From JBFHFS01 sp041583495 (lineage in GTDB: Bacteria; Bacteroidota; Bacteroidia; Bacteroidales; Marinilabiliaceae): a DNA stretch of 64,000 bases. The stretch spans positions 34,250 through 98,249 of the forward strand of contig JBFHFS010000013.1 of assembly GCA_041583495.1 (NCBI GenBank), read 5' to 3'. The position numbers and the translations under genes are program-made. Shown piece after piece: positions 8,554 to 18,293 of the stretch. Each line of letters opens with the position of its first letter. Position 1 is the stretch's first letter. The notes under the pieces are model-generated. The model was not told the DNA's origin. It searched no databases and worked only from the letters and a program-made list of their open reading frames with translations.

Positions 8554-10212
8554 CTATAATCCCGGATGTTTGGCTACCAGTGGGATTCGGCGTCCTACTC
8601 CAAAGGCTTTCCCGGAGACGCGCAGTATGGGAGGGGTTTGAAACCTCTTGTACTCGTTGAAGTTCACCAGGCGAATGGTTTTTCCGACCACCTCGGGGGA
8701 AAAGCCCTCCAGGACAATCGATTCGGGGGTCTGGTTCATCTCGATGTACTTGAACAGGACCTGGTCGAGGATGTCGTACTCAGGCAGCGAGTCTGAATCT
8801 TGCTGGTCGGGCCGAAGTTCTGCCGAAGGGGGCTTGAGGATGGTGTTTACAGGAACTATTTCGCTCTCCCTGTTAAGATAATGTGCGAGTTTAAACACAT
8901 CGGTTTTATAAACATCCCCCAGCACACTTAAGCCGCCGTTCATGTCTCCGTAAAGGGTGCCGTACCCCACGGCTGCCTCACTTTTGTTGGAGGTATTGAG
9001 CAATATATGTCCGAATTTATTGGAGTAAGCCATGAGCAAAAGGCCACGTATGCGCGCCTGGATATTCTCTTCGGTCACATCGGGAGTCAGGTTCTCAAAA
9101 ACAGGTTGTAAGGTTTGTTCCACACTCTGGTAAATGGAGGCTATGGGCACCTGGTGGGTCTTTATGTGGAGGTATTCTGCCAGTTTTTCCGCATCCTTGA
9201 TGCTGTGGTCGGAACTGTATTGGGAGGGAAGCAGAAGCCCATGAACGTTCTCCGGCCCCAATGCTAATACGGCAAGTGCCGCGGTTACCGCCGAGTCGAT
9301 GCCTCCCGAGAGGCCCAGAACCGCCTTTCTAAGGCCCGATTTCCGGAAGTAATCGCGTATGCCCAATATTAAGGCGTCGTGGATGCGCTCAATAGGATCG
9401 GATTGGGTGAGTGGGCTGGTGGGATCCTGTTCAATCTCGGCCAGGTCGAATACCCGGATTTCTTCCTTAAAGGTGCTGAGCTGCTGGGTCACGAGCCCCC
9501 GGCCGTTCACGGCCATGGACCCCCCATCAAAAATAAGTTCAGTATTGGCGCCAATCTGATTTACATAGACTATTGGTAAATGATAGTTGGCGGCCTTTTT
9601 GCAGATGACCTGTTTGCGGACATTCTCCTGGTGATAGGAGAAAGGCGAGGCGGCAATGTTAACGACCAGGTCGGGTTTTAATGCTGCCAGCTTTTGCATC
9701 GGCGAAAGGGTGTAGAGATGATTGCGGGCAAAGGCGGTGTCAGCCGGCCTATCGTCCCACAAATCTTCACAAATGGTAATGGCCAGGCGCTTCCCCTTGT
9801 AGGTGATGATCTCAAATTTTTGATTGGGTTGAAAATAGCGATATTCATCAAAAACATCGTAGGTGGGTAACAGGGTTTTGTGGATGGTTTTTTTTACGAT
9901 TCCATCGGCCAGAAACCAGGCAGAGTTGAACAATTGTTTGCCCCTGGATTCGGGGTTGAGGCTGGGGCCCCCAACGATAGCGGCTATGCCCTGGCAGTGA
10001 GTGGCGATTTGTTCGATATGTTGGATGGCGCTCTCAATAAATTCGCTGCGGGTGAGCAGGTCCAGGGGAGGATACCCACAAATGGACAACTCCGAAAAAA
10101 TCACCAACTCAGCACCCTCTTGTTTGGCCTGGTGGATGTGATGAATAATCTTTTGGCTGTTCTCTTCAAAGTTGCCTACATGATAGTTGAGCTGTGTCAG
10201 TGCCAATTTCAT
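8554..10212 (-). CDS. nadE: Glutamine-dependent NAD+ synthetase
   Basis: 552 residues, the usual size for the two-domain form. The N-terminal ~270 residues are a nitrilase-type glutaminase with the Glu-Lys-Cys triad visible at E41 (FSELSICGYPP), K112 (HKTLLPTYD) and C148 (ITICEDLWDD). The C-terminal part is the ATP-pyrophosphatase synthetase with the P-loop SGGIDSA near residue 300, NTSNKSEAAVGYGTLYGDMNGG and RPDQQDSDSLPEYD. It amidates nicotinic acid adenine dinucleotide to NAD+ using ammonia channelled from glutamine. It lies 84 bases downstream of the PorT-family gene on the same strand, so the two are probably cotranscribed. Confidence 0.97.
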   Translation of the reverse strand: MKLALTQLNYHVGNFEENSQKIIHHIHQAKQEGAELVIFSELSICGYPPLDLLTRSEFIESAIQHIEQIATHCQGIAAIVGGPSLNPESRGKQLFNSAWFLADGIVKKTIHKTLLPTYDVFDEYRYFQPNQKFEIITYKGKRLAITICEDLWDDRPADTAFARNHLYTLSPMQKLAALKPDLVVNIAASPFSYHQENVRKQVICKKAANYHLPIVYVNQIGANTELIFDGGSMAVNGRGLVTQQLSTFKEEIRVFDLAEIEQDPTSPLTQSDPIERIHDALILGIRDYFRKSGLRKAVLGLSGGIDSAVTAALAVLALGPENVHGLLLPSQYSSDHSIKDAEKLAEYLHIKTHQVPIASIYQSVEQTLQPVFENLTPDVTEENIQARIRGLLLMAYSNKFGHILLNTSNKSEAAVGYGTLYGDMNGGLSVLGDVYKTDVFKLAHYLNRESEIVPVNTILKPPSAELRPDQQDSDSLPEYDILDQVLFKYIEMNQTPESIVLEGFSPEVVGKTIRLVNFNEYKRFQTPPILRVSGKAFGVGRRIPLVAKHPGL

Positions 10213-10296
10213 ATTGCGGAATTTCGTTGTGGATGTTTTTGTGAATGGAATCCTTTGGGTGGATAAGGGGCTCTGCGAGGGGTTGCGGGAAAAGCC

Positions 10297-10917
10297 TTAG
10301 AAAATAAAACCGACTTCGAATACAAGGCGGTTCAGAATGGCCTTATCGATGTACCCGGTTGTTTTGGTTATGTCGGAAATACCGTTATTTAAGAGTAGAC
10401 CAAACATGAGGGCATTGTTGCCCCCCAGCGAATATTCGAGTCCTGCCCCCAGGTGGTACGAAAATTCAATAAATCGAACTTCATCGGTTAAAGACAGGTC
10501 ATCACCGTCTTTGGCCCGGATGTTAAATTGTGAGGAAAGGCCAAATCGGCCATAGAGCTGGGAACGTCTAAATTCATTGGTTTGCAGTTTAAGCCCCAAA
10601 GGAACCTCGATGAATCGTAAATGGTAATCTCTTATGGTGGAAGCACCTGCCTCCGAGGTGTATTTCAGTTTGCCTCCCGTGGTGTTGATGGTAAGGCCGG
10701 TTGAGAGGGCGTAGTTTTCGGCAAAGAAGTGATCGGCCACTATGCCAAAATTATAGCCTGCCATGCTCCCCTGTGACGTTACATTTTTAAGGTCCGATTT
10801 TATCCAGGAGACCTGTGGGTTTAAAACAAACGACAGGCGGGTGTGATTTTCGCTTTGCCCCAAAGCGAGGCCGGAAATTAGTGTAAAACAGACTGTTAGG
10901 AGTATTGCGTTTCTCAT
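10297..10917 (-). CDS. PorT-family outer-membrane beta-barrel protein
   Basis: 206 residues. A signal peptide (MRNAILLTVCFTLISGLALGQ) is followed by alternating amphipathic strands ending with the outer-membrane signature LVFEVGFIF. Internal segments such as FGIVADHFFAENYALSTGL, RFIEVPLGLKL and YHLGAGLEYSLGGNNALMFG fit the outer-membrane beta-barrel family that includes PorT (an 8-strand barrel, about 200 residues). PorT itself is a T9SS component, but many paralogues exist and sequence alone does not show that this is the T9SS one. It is upstream of nadE and divergent from gldB. Confidence 0.8.
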   Translation of the reverse strand: MRNAILLTVCFTLISGLALGQSENHTRLSFVLNPQVSWIKSDLKNVTSQGSMAGYNFGIVADHFFAENYALSTGLTINTTGGKLKYTSEAGASTIRDYHLRFIEVPLGLKLQTNEFRRSQLYGRFGLSSQFNIRAKDGDDLSLTDEVRFIEFSYHLGAGLEYSLGGNNALMFGLLLNNGISDITKTTGYIDKAILNRLVFEVGFIF

Positions 10918-10956
10918 GTTGTTTGCGTTTGACAGGATTCACTACATTTTCTAGAC

Positions 10957-10964
10957 CAAAAATA
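10957..10964 (-). promoter_or_regulatory. Candidate -7 element for the PorT-family gene
   Basis: The minus strand reads TATTTTTG, matching TAnnTTTG, 40 bases upstream of the start codon. No well-spaced -33 element is present, so this is a weak call. Confidence 0.3.
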
Positions 10965-11085
10965 ATATCTTAGCAACAAATATCCGAAAAATAGAGGGAT
11001 GGATGGTAGATATTTAGATAATTGTACCGTTTTTTAAATGATCTTTATGAAAAGTTCTTTTGAAAGGCAGAGGGTTTGCCATATC

Positions 11086-12093
11086 ATGGTCAAAGGGCTA
11101 ATCTCTTCTGTTCTTGTGGTGGCCCTTGTGTTGGGGGGTGGTTGCAGGGGTGTCTCTGCACCTGACGTATCGCAGGTGGAAGTTAGTTTTAAATTGATCC
11201 CGTTTTATGAGGAGTTGTTTGAAATCCCACCCGACAGTGTGGAGGTTTATTTGGGTGAACTGAAGCAAAAATATGGACAATATCTTGAGGCCTATAGTGT
11301 AGGCATCCTGGGGATTGGAAGCCCTGACGATCCGGAATATCCCCAACAACTCGGCCGTTTTCTGGCCTATCAGCCCAATAAGGAGGTTTTGGATACCTGC
11401 CGGCGCGTGTTTGCCGATACAGACGCAATGGAGGCAGAATTAACCAGTGCCTTTCGGTTTTATCACTATTATTTTCCCGACAAAAAGGTTCCCGATGTTT
11501 ATCTTCATTTGTCAGGCTTTAATCAGTCTGTTGCCATTGATTCAGAATGGGTTTCGGTGAGTGTGGAGAAGTATCTGGGTAGCCAGAATCCATTTTATGG
11601 GTGGCTGGATATTCCCCTTTATCTTCGACAACGAATGACTCCCCAAAGAGTGGTGCCAGATGTGGTTCAGGCCATGGGTATGACAGAATTTCCTTTCAAC
11701 GATTCCATCGACGACCTGATTAGTCACATGATTTATCAGGGACAGATACTTGAATTTGTGCGACATCTTATCCCAGGCCTCTCCGAGCCGCTGTTATTTG
11801 GATATACTCCCGATGAATACAACTGGTGCGAGCGTAACGAAGCCAGGATGTGGCAATCAATGGTGGAGAAAAAACATCTTTTTTCAACCGACCCTATGCT
11901 CGTCCGTAAATATGTTGGAGAAGCGCCCTTCTCAGCCCTTTTTGGACAGGACTCACCAGGGCGTGCGGGCCGGTATATCGGGTATAAGCTCCTGGAGTCG
12001 TGGCTCGATCGCCATCCTCAAAAAACCATCGTCGATCTGATGTCCCTTCCCGATCCCCATAAAATCTTAGCTGAGGCCGGATACAGGCCTTGA
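11086..12093 (+). CDS. gldB: Gliding-motility lipoprotein GldB
   Basis: 335 residues from the ATG at 11086. An upstream in-frame ATG at 11038 would add 16 charged residues before the signal sequence, so the internal start, which gives a compact signal MVKGLISSVLVVALVLGGGC with the lipid-anchored Cys at residue 20, is preferred. The body matches the GldB/DUF2268-like fold: LIPFYEELFEIPPDS, FRFYHYYFPDKKVPDVYLHLSGFNQ, an IDSEWVSVSVEKYLG segment and FNDSIDDLISHMIYQGQIL, where the His and Glu residues replace a metalloprotease site. GldB is a lipoprotein required for gliding in Flavobacterium and is retained by many T9SS-bearing Bacteroidota. The nearby T9SS cargo genes agree. The lipobox has Gly at -3, which is unusual. 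gldC does not follow. Confidence 0.85.
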   Translation: MVKGLISSVLVVALVLGGGCRGVSAPDVSQVEVSFKLIPFYEELFEIPPDSVEVYLGELKQKYGQYLEAYSVGILGIGSPDDPEYPQQLGRFLAYQPNKEVLDTCRRVFADTDAMEAELTSAFRFYHYYFPDKKVPDVYLHLSGFNQSVAIDSEWVSVSVEKYLGSQNPFYGWLDIPLYLRQRMTPQRVVPDVVQAMGMTEFPFNDSIDDLISHMIYQGQILEFVRHLIPGLSEPLLFGYTPDEYNWCERNEARMWQSMVEKKHLFSTDPMLVRKYVGEAPFSALFGQDSPGRAGRYIGYKLLESWLDRHPQKTIVDLMSLPDPHKILAEAGYRP

Positions 12094-12571
12094 TGAATCG
12101 TTCTCCTGCAGGATGTATGATATATTAATTTTTGGGTGAATTGCTGCCAAATACCGTGGCGTCAGCCATCTATAGGAAAATTTCATTTTTTTTATTTTGT
12201 CTGATTTTAACAATTAGTATTGTTATTTTCAGTTTATAATGCTAAAATTGTGGGTGCATTAGGTCTATTTTTTTTTGCTGAAAATTTGTATGACGAATGA
12301 TAATAATAACAAAACATCTGTCTGTTCGCAACTCAGGTGGAAGGGGCCAGTCCGGATAGAGGTTCAAAAGGGGGGCGGTAATGCCTGGTTTAAGGGGATG
12401 TTTTTTTCCTAGGGATAGGGATTAAAACCTGGCCGGCATTTTCCGTGAATAGATCAATCAGATGAAAAGGTAACAAGTTGTTTTATTGAATCTGTGATCA
12501 TAAATACTTAAATTGAGTTAAGTTTTTATTTTTTTTTGTGAATACCATTGAAGGATTTAAATGATTTTCTT
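12094..12571. other. AT-rich leader region upstream of the PUL
   Basis: 478 bases with no plausible gene. Stretches of T and A dominate 12180-12300 and 12480-12545. This is where the susC promoter and any regulator site should be, but I could not find an exact TAnnTTTG with a spaced -33 element, nor a recognisable operator or riboswitch. No sigma/anti-sigma pair or hybrid two-component gene adjoins it. Confidence 0.4.
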
Positions 12572-15500
12572 ATGAAAGAAAAAATTACCGGGATGTTTAG
12601 TACCAGGTTTTTTAACCCGCGAAGGTACCTTCTCTATTTTAGTTTTTCTGTGCTTTTATTCCCCGTCAGGGCCGGTTCTGTTTCATCGGGTCCTTTGGCC
12701 GATAAGGTGGAGGTACCGGGAGAGAAACAGGCTAACTTAACAATAGCCCCTTCGGGCCGCCTTCTGAGTCAACAGGCTGTGAGGCGTGTGACGGGAAAGG
12801 TGACCGACACATCAGGCGAAAGTTTGCCTGGGGTCAATATTTTTGAGAAAGGAACCACCAATGGCGGAATTTCCGACATGGAAGGTAACTATAGCATTGA
12901 AGTCCCTGCCGGATCGGTGCTGGTTTTTTCTTTTATAGGTTTTGCATCACAAGAGATAACCGTAACTACCCAGACCGTTGTGAATGTGGCATTGGCCGAA
13001 GAGACCCTTGGCCTCGATGAGGTGGTGGTTACGGCTATGGGGATCAAGTCGGAGAAGCGCAAGCTTAACTTTGCCGTGCAATCGGTTAATGAAGACGATT
13101 TGATTGCGGCGCGGGAGCCCAACTTTGTGGAGGCCCTGGAAGGCCGTATTGCCGGATTGGAAATATCCAGTACCGGAGGGTCACCCAACGCCTCCTCACA
13201 GATGATTATTAGAGGGATTTCCTCGATAAATCCCGGGCAGGACAATGAACCCATTTTTATCCTGAATGGGATGCATGTGTCGGGGGGAGCTTCCAAGGCC
13301 GCCGAATTAAACCCCAACGACATCGAGAGCGTGACCGTTTTGAAGGGGGCCGCTGCAGCTGCTCTTTATGGGCAGGAAGCCGCCAACGGCGCCATCATCG
13401 TAACCACCAAATCGGGGAAGGAAGGGGATGTGCGTGTGGAACTGAGTTCTACCATTCAGTTTGAAGAGGCTTATCGTTTGCCAGAGATACAGAACACCTA
13501 TTTGCGCGGGAGCCAGGGCGTATATATCGAAGAGTCTATGGGGGGGTGGGGTCCTCCTGCCCCTGAAGGAACAAAAACCTATAACAATGCCGAAAACTTT
13601 CTGCAAACCGGGATGTACCAGAAGTATGACATCTCTGTTTCGGGTGGAACCGAAAAGTTTAATACTTATGCGTCGTTTAACTATACCGATCAGGAAGGGG
13701 TGGTTCCCAACGATTACCTGGACCGCTGGGGCGCTTTGGTTAAATCGAGTTTTAAACCCCACGAAAAGGTGGATATTAGTTTAATGGCCAACATCGTTCA
13801 GAAAGAGTCCCGGGGATTTGGGGCTGGCATGGGGTCGGTTTATAACTGGGCCATCGACGACGATATTACCAACTACATAAATCCCGATGGAACCATTCGT
13901 CGGCCCTATATTAGTAGTAACAACATTCGTTATTCGCCCATAAGTCCGCTTTATTCTAGATACGAAGATACCGCCAGGAGTGAAGCGAACCGAACACTGT
14001 TACAAGCCACCATTTCGTGGGATATCTTAAAAAGCCTGAAGGTGACAGGTCGTCTTGGTTATGATTTAACCGAGAGCGAAAGTCACAGCATTGTTAAACC
14101 ACGATGGACCATGGATGAGCTGTATGCAAATGAGGCTGAGGTTCCTTCGGAGCCAACCTCCCAGGATTATGACTATCTGGGTTCCTATTTTTATGGGGAT
14201 GGCAAGAGTAGTGTCATGAACGGTGGATTTTTAGCCACTTACTCGGTCGAACTAACACCGGACATTACTCTGGATGCTTTGGCCGGCTTTGACGCCAAAC
14301 GCGAAAAGGGCCGTTCGGTGAGCATGGGCGGACGAAACTTTAATATTCCCGAGTGGGAAAGCATCATGAATTTGCTCGATATCCGAAATGAGGATGTGGA
14401 AATGAGCCGTAGTGAGAAAAATATTTATGGCTATTATGGAGAACTCAAGTTCGACTATAAGGGATTGGCTCAGCTTGGGGTTACCGGCCGTAACGACCAC
14501 TCTTCTACTCTTCCCAAAAACAGCCGCTCGTTTTTCTACCCCTCGGTCAACGGAGGAGTTATCTTTTCCGAATTGCTGAATATACAGAAACCCTGGTTTA
14601 ATTATGGGAAAATCAAGGGAAACTGGGCCAAGGTGGGAAAGGATGCGCCCCTTTATAAGTTAAATAAATGGTATCGCACGCTGCCACTTCCCGATGATGG
14701 ATATGGCATTGATCCCACACGCAGCAGTAACCTGAATCTGGAACCTGAAATGACCACCTCGTGGGAAGTGGGGCTGGAAACACGTCTTTTTGGTGAAAAA
14801 ACGAATCTGGAGTTTGCTTACTATTCCACTTCAGTGGAAAATCAGATTGTGGAAGTGCGTGTTTCACCTGCTTCAGGAAATATCCTTCAAACCCGTAATG
14901 AGGGAACTATCACCAATGAAGGCGTTGAATTGGTTTGGACCCAGAATCTGGTTAAAAAGGGGGCCTTGAAATGGGATATGATCACCAACTTTGGCCGCAA
15001 CCATGGTTATGTGAAGGATTTGCCCGAAGGAATCGTGGAGTTATATACCGCAGCTGGCCGCTTTGGGGGGCTTGCAGCCACCTCCTACCTGGGCGGGTCC
15101 ACCATGGCTTTGTCAGGAACCGATTATCTCAGAAATCCGGAAGGAAAAATTATTGTGGATGAGAATGGAAATCCTAAAATAAATGCTTCTCCTTCGTTGC
15201 TAATAGGGAATCGTGAGGCCGACTTTAACATCGGCTGGTCCAATCGGGTGACCTATAAAAAATGGTCCCTCTCCACCCTGGTGAATATCCGAAAGGGGGG
15301 GGATGTGGCCAATATGACCTTACGCACCCTGATGGGTAATGGCCAGTCTGCGTTGTGGGAAGATTATCGCAACCGGGAGATGGTCATAGAAGGCGTGGTG
15401 GAACAAGTCGATGGATCCTATGTCCCTAACGCGACCCCGGTCATTTATAACCAGGATTTTCACAACAATTATGTGGCCCCGGTGGGATCTAATTTTGTGG

Positions 15501-15754
15501 AAGATGGTTCATTTATACGCCTGGGACATGTGACCCTGGGCTACGATCTAACCGACTATGTGACCAGGACAGGTCTAAAGAACCTGAGGGTTTCAGTGAC
15601 CGGTCGAAACCTGTTTTTGTTGACTGCCTACAGGGGATCCGATCCAAATACCAACTATACCGGAAGTTCAGGTGGAGCCGGAACCATTGGGATCGATTAC
15701 AACAATCTGCCCAATACCCGAAGTATCTCTTTTAATCTAAGTGCCACCTTTTAA
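12572..15754 (+). CDS. SusC/RagA-family TonB-dependent outer-membrane transporter
   Basis: 1060 residues from the ATG at 12572; a TTG at 12548 would add eight residues before the signal sequence and is less likely. In order: signal peptide (about 1-33), carboxypeptidase-regulatory-like domain at about 70-148 (VTGKVTDTSGESLPGVNIFEKGT), TonB-box-like LDEVVVTAMG near 148, plug domain with the family signature VTVLKGAAAAALYGQEAANGAIIVTT, and a 22-strand barrel ending LPNTRSISFNLSATF. It imports oligosaccharides or peptides using TonB energy, with SusD as its lid. It lacks an N-terminal STN domain, so it is not of the sigma-factor-signalling type. First gene of the PUL, 12 bases before susD. Confidence 0.95.
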   Translation: MKEKITGMFSTRFFNPRRYLLYFSFSVLLFPVRAGSVSSGPLADKVEVPGEKQANLTIAPSGRLLSQQAVRRVTGKVTDTSGESLPGVNIFEKGTTNGGISDMEGNYSIEVPAGSVLVFSFIGFASQEITVTTQTVVNVALAEETLGLDEVVVTAMGIKSEKRKLNFAVQSVNEDDLIAAREPNFVEALEGRIAGLEISSTGGSPNASSQMIIRGISSINPGQDNEPIFILNGMHVSGGASKAAELNPNDIESVTVLKGAAAAALYGQEAANGAIIVTTKSGKEGDVRVELSSTIQFEEAYRLPEIQNTYLRGSQGVYIEESMGGWGPPAPEGTKTYNNAENFLQTGMYQKYDISVSGGTEKFNTYASFNYTDQEGVVPNDYLDRWGALVKSSFKPHEKVDISLMANIVQKESRGFGAGMGSVYNWAIDDDITNYINPDGTIRRPYISSNNIRYSPISPLYSRYEDTARSEANRTLLQATISWDILKSLKVTGRLGYDLTESESHSIVKPRWTMDELYANEAEVPSEPTSQDYDYLGSYFYGDGKSSVMNGGFLATYSVELTPDITLDALAGFDAKREKGRSVSMGGRNFNIPEWESIMNLLDIRNEDVEMSRSEKNIYGYYGELKFDYKGLAQLGVTGRNDHSSTLPKNSRSFFYPSVNGGVIFSELLNIQKPWFNYGKIKGNWAKVGKDAPLYKLNKWYRTLPLPDDGYGIDPTRSSNLNLEPEMTTSWEVGLETRLFGEKTNLEFAYYSTSVENQIVEVRVSPASGNILQTRNEGTITNEGVELVWTQNLVKKGALKWDMITNFGRNHGYVKDLPEGIVELYTAAGRFGGLAATSYLGGSTMALSGTDYLRNPEGKIIVDENGNPKINASPSLLIGNREADFNIGWSNRVTYKKWSLSTLVNIRKGGDVANMTLRTLMGNGQSALWEDYRNREMVIEGVVEQVDGSYVPNATPVIYNQDFHNNYVAPVGSNFVEDGSFIRLGHVTLGYDLTDYVTRTGLKNLRVSVTGRNLFLLTAYRGSDPNTNYTGSSGGAGTIGIDYNNLPNTRSISFNLSATF

Positions 15755-15766
15755 TTCTGCTGAACT

Positions 15767-17350
15767 ATGAATCAGATGAAATATTTATTTATTGCCTTAT
15801 CGGTGTTGATGTGTTTTAACGGGTGCGACGATTTCCTGGGCGACAATCGCGACCCTGATGGCACAGATAAAGTGCCGCCCAGTCAGATTATGCCGGTGGT
15901 TATTTTTTATTCTGCCCTGCAAAATTACGATCATGCCGAATATGGCACCTATTTAAGCAACAACCTAACTACCGCAAGTAAGGCGCAGGCTTCGGCCCTG
16001 GCTTACAAAGCTGGCTGGGAATTTCTGGGTATGAACCGTCATCCCCAGTGGCGTCGCCACTTTTATGATCTGGGTTCTAATGCCAATGAACTGCTCACCC
16101 TGGCCGGGGAAGAGGAGTCGGTTAATTACATCGCCTTGACCCGGCTGCTTCGATTAATCTCTACGCAGGTTACCACCGATGTTTTTGGGGATATGCCACT
16201 TACCGAAGCTTATAAATCTTCCTCCCCCGCCTACGATACTCAGGAGAGTATATACCAATGGCTGAACAACGAGGCCGATGAGCTAATCACCTTATTTGGC
16301 AATCCTGAAGTGACCCAGGCATCTAACCGACTAATGGATGTTACAATTGACCGTGTTTTTGCCGGCGATATGGGTAAATGGAAGCAGTTGGTGTATGCCG
16401 AGAAGGCCCGAATCTTATTACGTCAGATCCCCAATATTACCACCAGTGCAGCGGTTTGTAATGAGATTATTAGCAATGCCGAATTGGCGCTCAATGGGTG
16501 GTCCGATCCCCGTTATAAATTTGATGGGGGCGCCAGTGTTGAGAAAAACTGTATGTGGGGCCGTAACAACAGTCCCATCAACTCATGGGAGAGTAGAGCC
16601 AACCAATTGGGGAGTGCGATTCCCACCAAATATTTCATGGAAAACCTGCTGGGCTATAATCCTGAAACCGGAGTGGCCGCCGACCCCCGGTTGCCTCATC
16701 TGATGGAGGCCAGAGGCAATGCAGCCAATAGTATCGATACCACCTATCGCTATCTGGAAAGTAACATCGGTATGCCGGCCAATCACAAAATTGAGTGGTA
16801 TCCCGATCTTTATGAAAGTGTTTTAACTACCGATACCTCCACCATTATTCTGTTTACCAAGGGTGAGCTGCATTTTATTATTGCCGAGGCTGCCTTTTGG
16901 GCCGGGGATAAAACTAAAGCCGCCGATCATCTGGTGAAAGGAATTCGTTACCATATGAATCGGCTCCAGGTGAGCCCCTCCGAAATTGAGGTCTATCTTA
17001 ATGACCCCAGCCTGGTGCCGGGTTCTTCAAATATTACCATCGGCGATATTATGCGCCAGAAATACATTGCTTCGTATTTGCAACCCGAGCAATGGAACGA
17101 TATGCGCAGGTACGGCTACAGCAACCTTATTAATAACCTGAGATTCGACAATACCATCGTCTATCCGGGACTGGAAAGGCCATACAATCTTTACGAATCC
17201 TACTGGGGTGGAAACGATGACTGGTTGCAAAGAATCAATTACGACCCAGAAACCGAGGAGAAATACAATCGTGACGAGTTAATGCGGCTGGATGCTTTCA
17301 GAAATCCCGAATGGCTTAAGAAACCGATGATTTGGGCGCCTCAAAATTAG
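15767..17350 (+). CDS. SusD/RagB-family surface lipoprotein (SusD-like 2 type)
   Basis: 527 residues. A lipoprotein signal places the anchored Cys at residue 20 (CFNGC). The body is TPR-like helical and matches the SusD-like 2 branch: PPSQIMPVVIFYSALQNYDHAEYGTYLSN, RLISTQVTTDVFGDMPLTEAYK, FTKGELHFIIAEAAFWAG and IMRQKYIASYLQPEQWNDMRRYGYSN. SusD proteins sit on top of SusC and capture the ligand before import. The gene follows susC by 12 bases. This branch is often paired with transporters for glycans of bacterial or host origin, but ligand identity cannot be read from the sequence. Confidence 0.94.
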   Translation: MNQMKYLFIALSVLMCFNGCDDFLGDNRDPDGTDKVPPSQIMPVVIFYSALQNYDHAEYGTYLSNNLTTASKAQASALAYKAGWEFLGMNRHPQWRRHFYDLGSNANELLTLAGEEESVNYIALTRLLRLISTQVTTDVFGDMPLTEAYKSSSPAYDTQESIYQWLNNEADELITLFGNPEVTQASNRLMDVTIDRVFAGDMGKWKQLVYAEKARILLRQIPNITTSAAVCNEIISNAELALNGWSDPRYKFDGGASVEKNCMWGRNNSPINSWESRANQLGSAIPTKYFMENLLGYNPETGVAADPRLPHLMEARGNAANSIDTTYRYLESNIGMPANHKIEWYPDLYESVLTTDTSTIILFTKGELHFIIAEAAFWAGDKTKAADHLVKGIRYHMNRLQVSPSEIEVYLNDPSLVPGSSNITIGDIMRQKYIASYLQPEQWNDMRRYGYSNLINNLRFDNTIVYPGLERPYNLYESYWGGNDDWLQRINYDPETEEKYNRDELMRLDAFRNPEWLKKPMIWAPQN

Positions 17351-17385
17351 TGTGTTAACGGTATACCATACAAAATTTATACGTA

Positions 17386-18264
17386 ATGAAACGAATAGCT
17401 AATTTTTTATTTATTCTTACCCTTGGAGGCCTGTTAATCAGCTCTTGTGAGGAAATACATGATCCGATTGACGATTTGGCCCGCTTCAGCGATCAGGCTG
17501 CAAATGTGTATTTGGAGTTGGGTGCTACCGATGTCAAGGCCGGTGGATCGGTGGATTTATATGTAGAGTACTGGTCTGTTGACGATAGCTTTAATAAATT
17601 AGCCTTCATGTATTCCCTGGATGAAGCCCTCAATTTTTCGATTACCGTTCCTAAGGCCAACTACACTTATACAATGGATTCGGCCCAGTTGGTGCGTGAG
17701 CTGGCAGAGGTTTTATCGTTCGATCACGACCCTTCCAGTTACAATAACGAAAAAAAGAGCTATGTGATTAATGGATCATTTGGGGTGAGTTACCTTTTGG
17801 CCCCCGTGGAATTAAGCAATCCAACGGTGTTCAACGAAACACTGGTGAATCGCTTGTTTCCTGCCTGGGTTATTGAAAGCTTTTACGAAGGCTTCTACGA
17901 TTATATGTACCAGGTGGTCGTAATCAACGAGAATGCCGGACAAGATGAGTATGATGTATTAAAGAGCGTTTTGGTGAAGGACTCTTTAGGAATGACTGCC
18001 GAAACCTTCGATACCTATTTTGATTTTAATGAGGTGACCGAGGGTGAAGAGGTTATTCTCATTCCTACGGTAAAACAGGATAAAGCGGTCGAACTCCTGG
18101 GGTTTATCAGAGATGAATCGTTGGCCGATTTAACTTATGATTCCCCCCGAAGGGAGTATGGTTTGTATTACTACAAGGGTTATGAACTGACGGCCAAATT
18201 TAAAGTGGTTAATGGCGATAACATTGTCAACTACTCTGAAGAGAAAACCGTTAAAGTATTGTAG
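17386..18264 (+). CDS. PUL surface lipoprotein, unknown fold
   Basis: 292 residues with a clear lipoprotein signal (LISSC, Cys21). The body begins NVYLELGATDVKAGGSVDLYVEYWS, which looks like an Ig-type beta sandwich, and continues with an acidic, aromatic-rich region (FYEGFYDYMYQVVVI, GLYYYKGYELTAKFKV). Its place directly after susD (35-base gap) is where SusE/SusF-like surface glycan-binding proteins are usually encoded, so glycan binding is a reasonable inference. I do not recognise a specific family. Confidence 0.75.
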   Translation: MKRIANFLFILTLGGLLISSCEEIHDPIDDLARFSDQAANVYLELGATDVKAGGSVDLYVEYWSVDDSFNKLAFMYSLDEALNFSITVPKANYTYTMDSAQLVRELAEVLSFDHDPSSYNNEKKSYVINGSFGVSYLLAPVELSNPTVFNETLVNRLFPAWVIESFYEGFYDYMYQVVVINENAGQDEYDVLKSVLVKDSLGMTAETFDTYFDFNEVTEGEEVILIPTVKQDKAVELLGFIRDESLADLTYDSPRREYGLYYYKGYELTAKFKVVNGDNIVNYSEEKTVKVL

Positions 18265-18293
18265 AAAATAAGGAAATTTAATACCGAAGTGTT

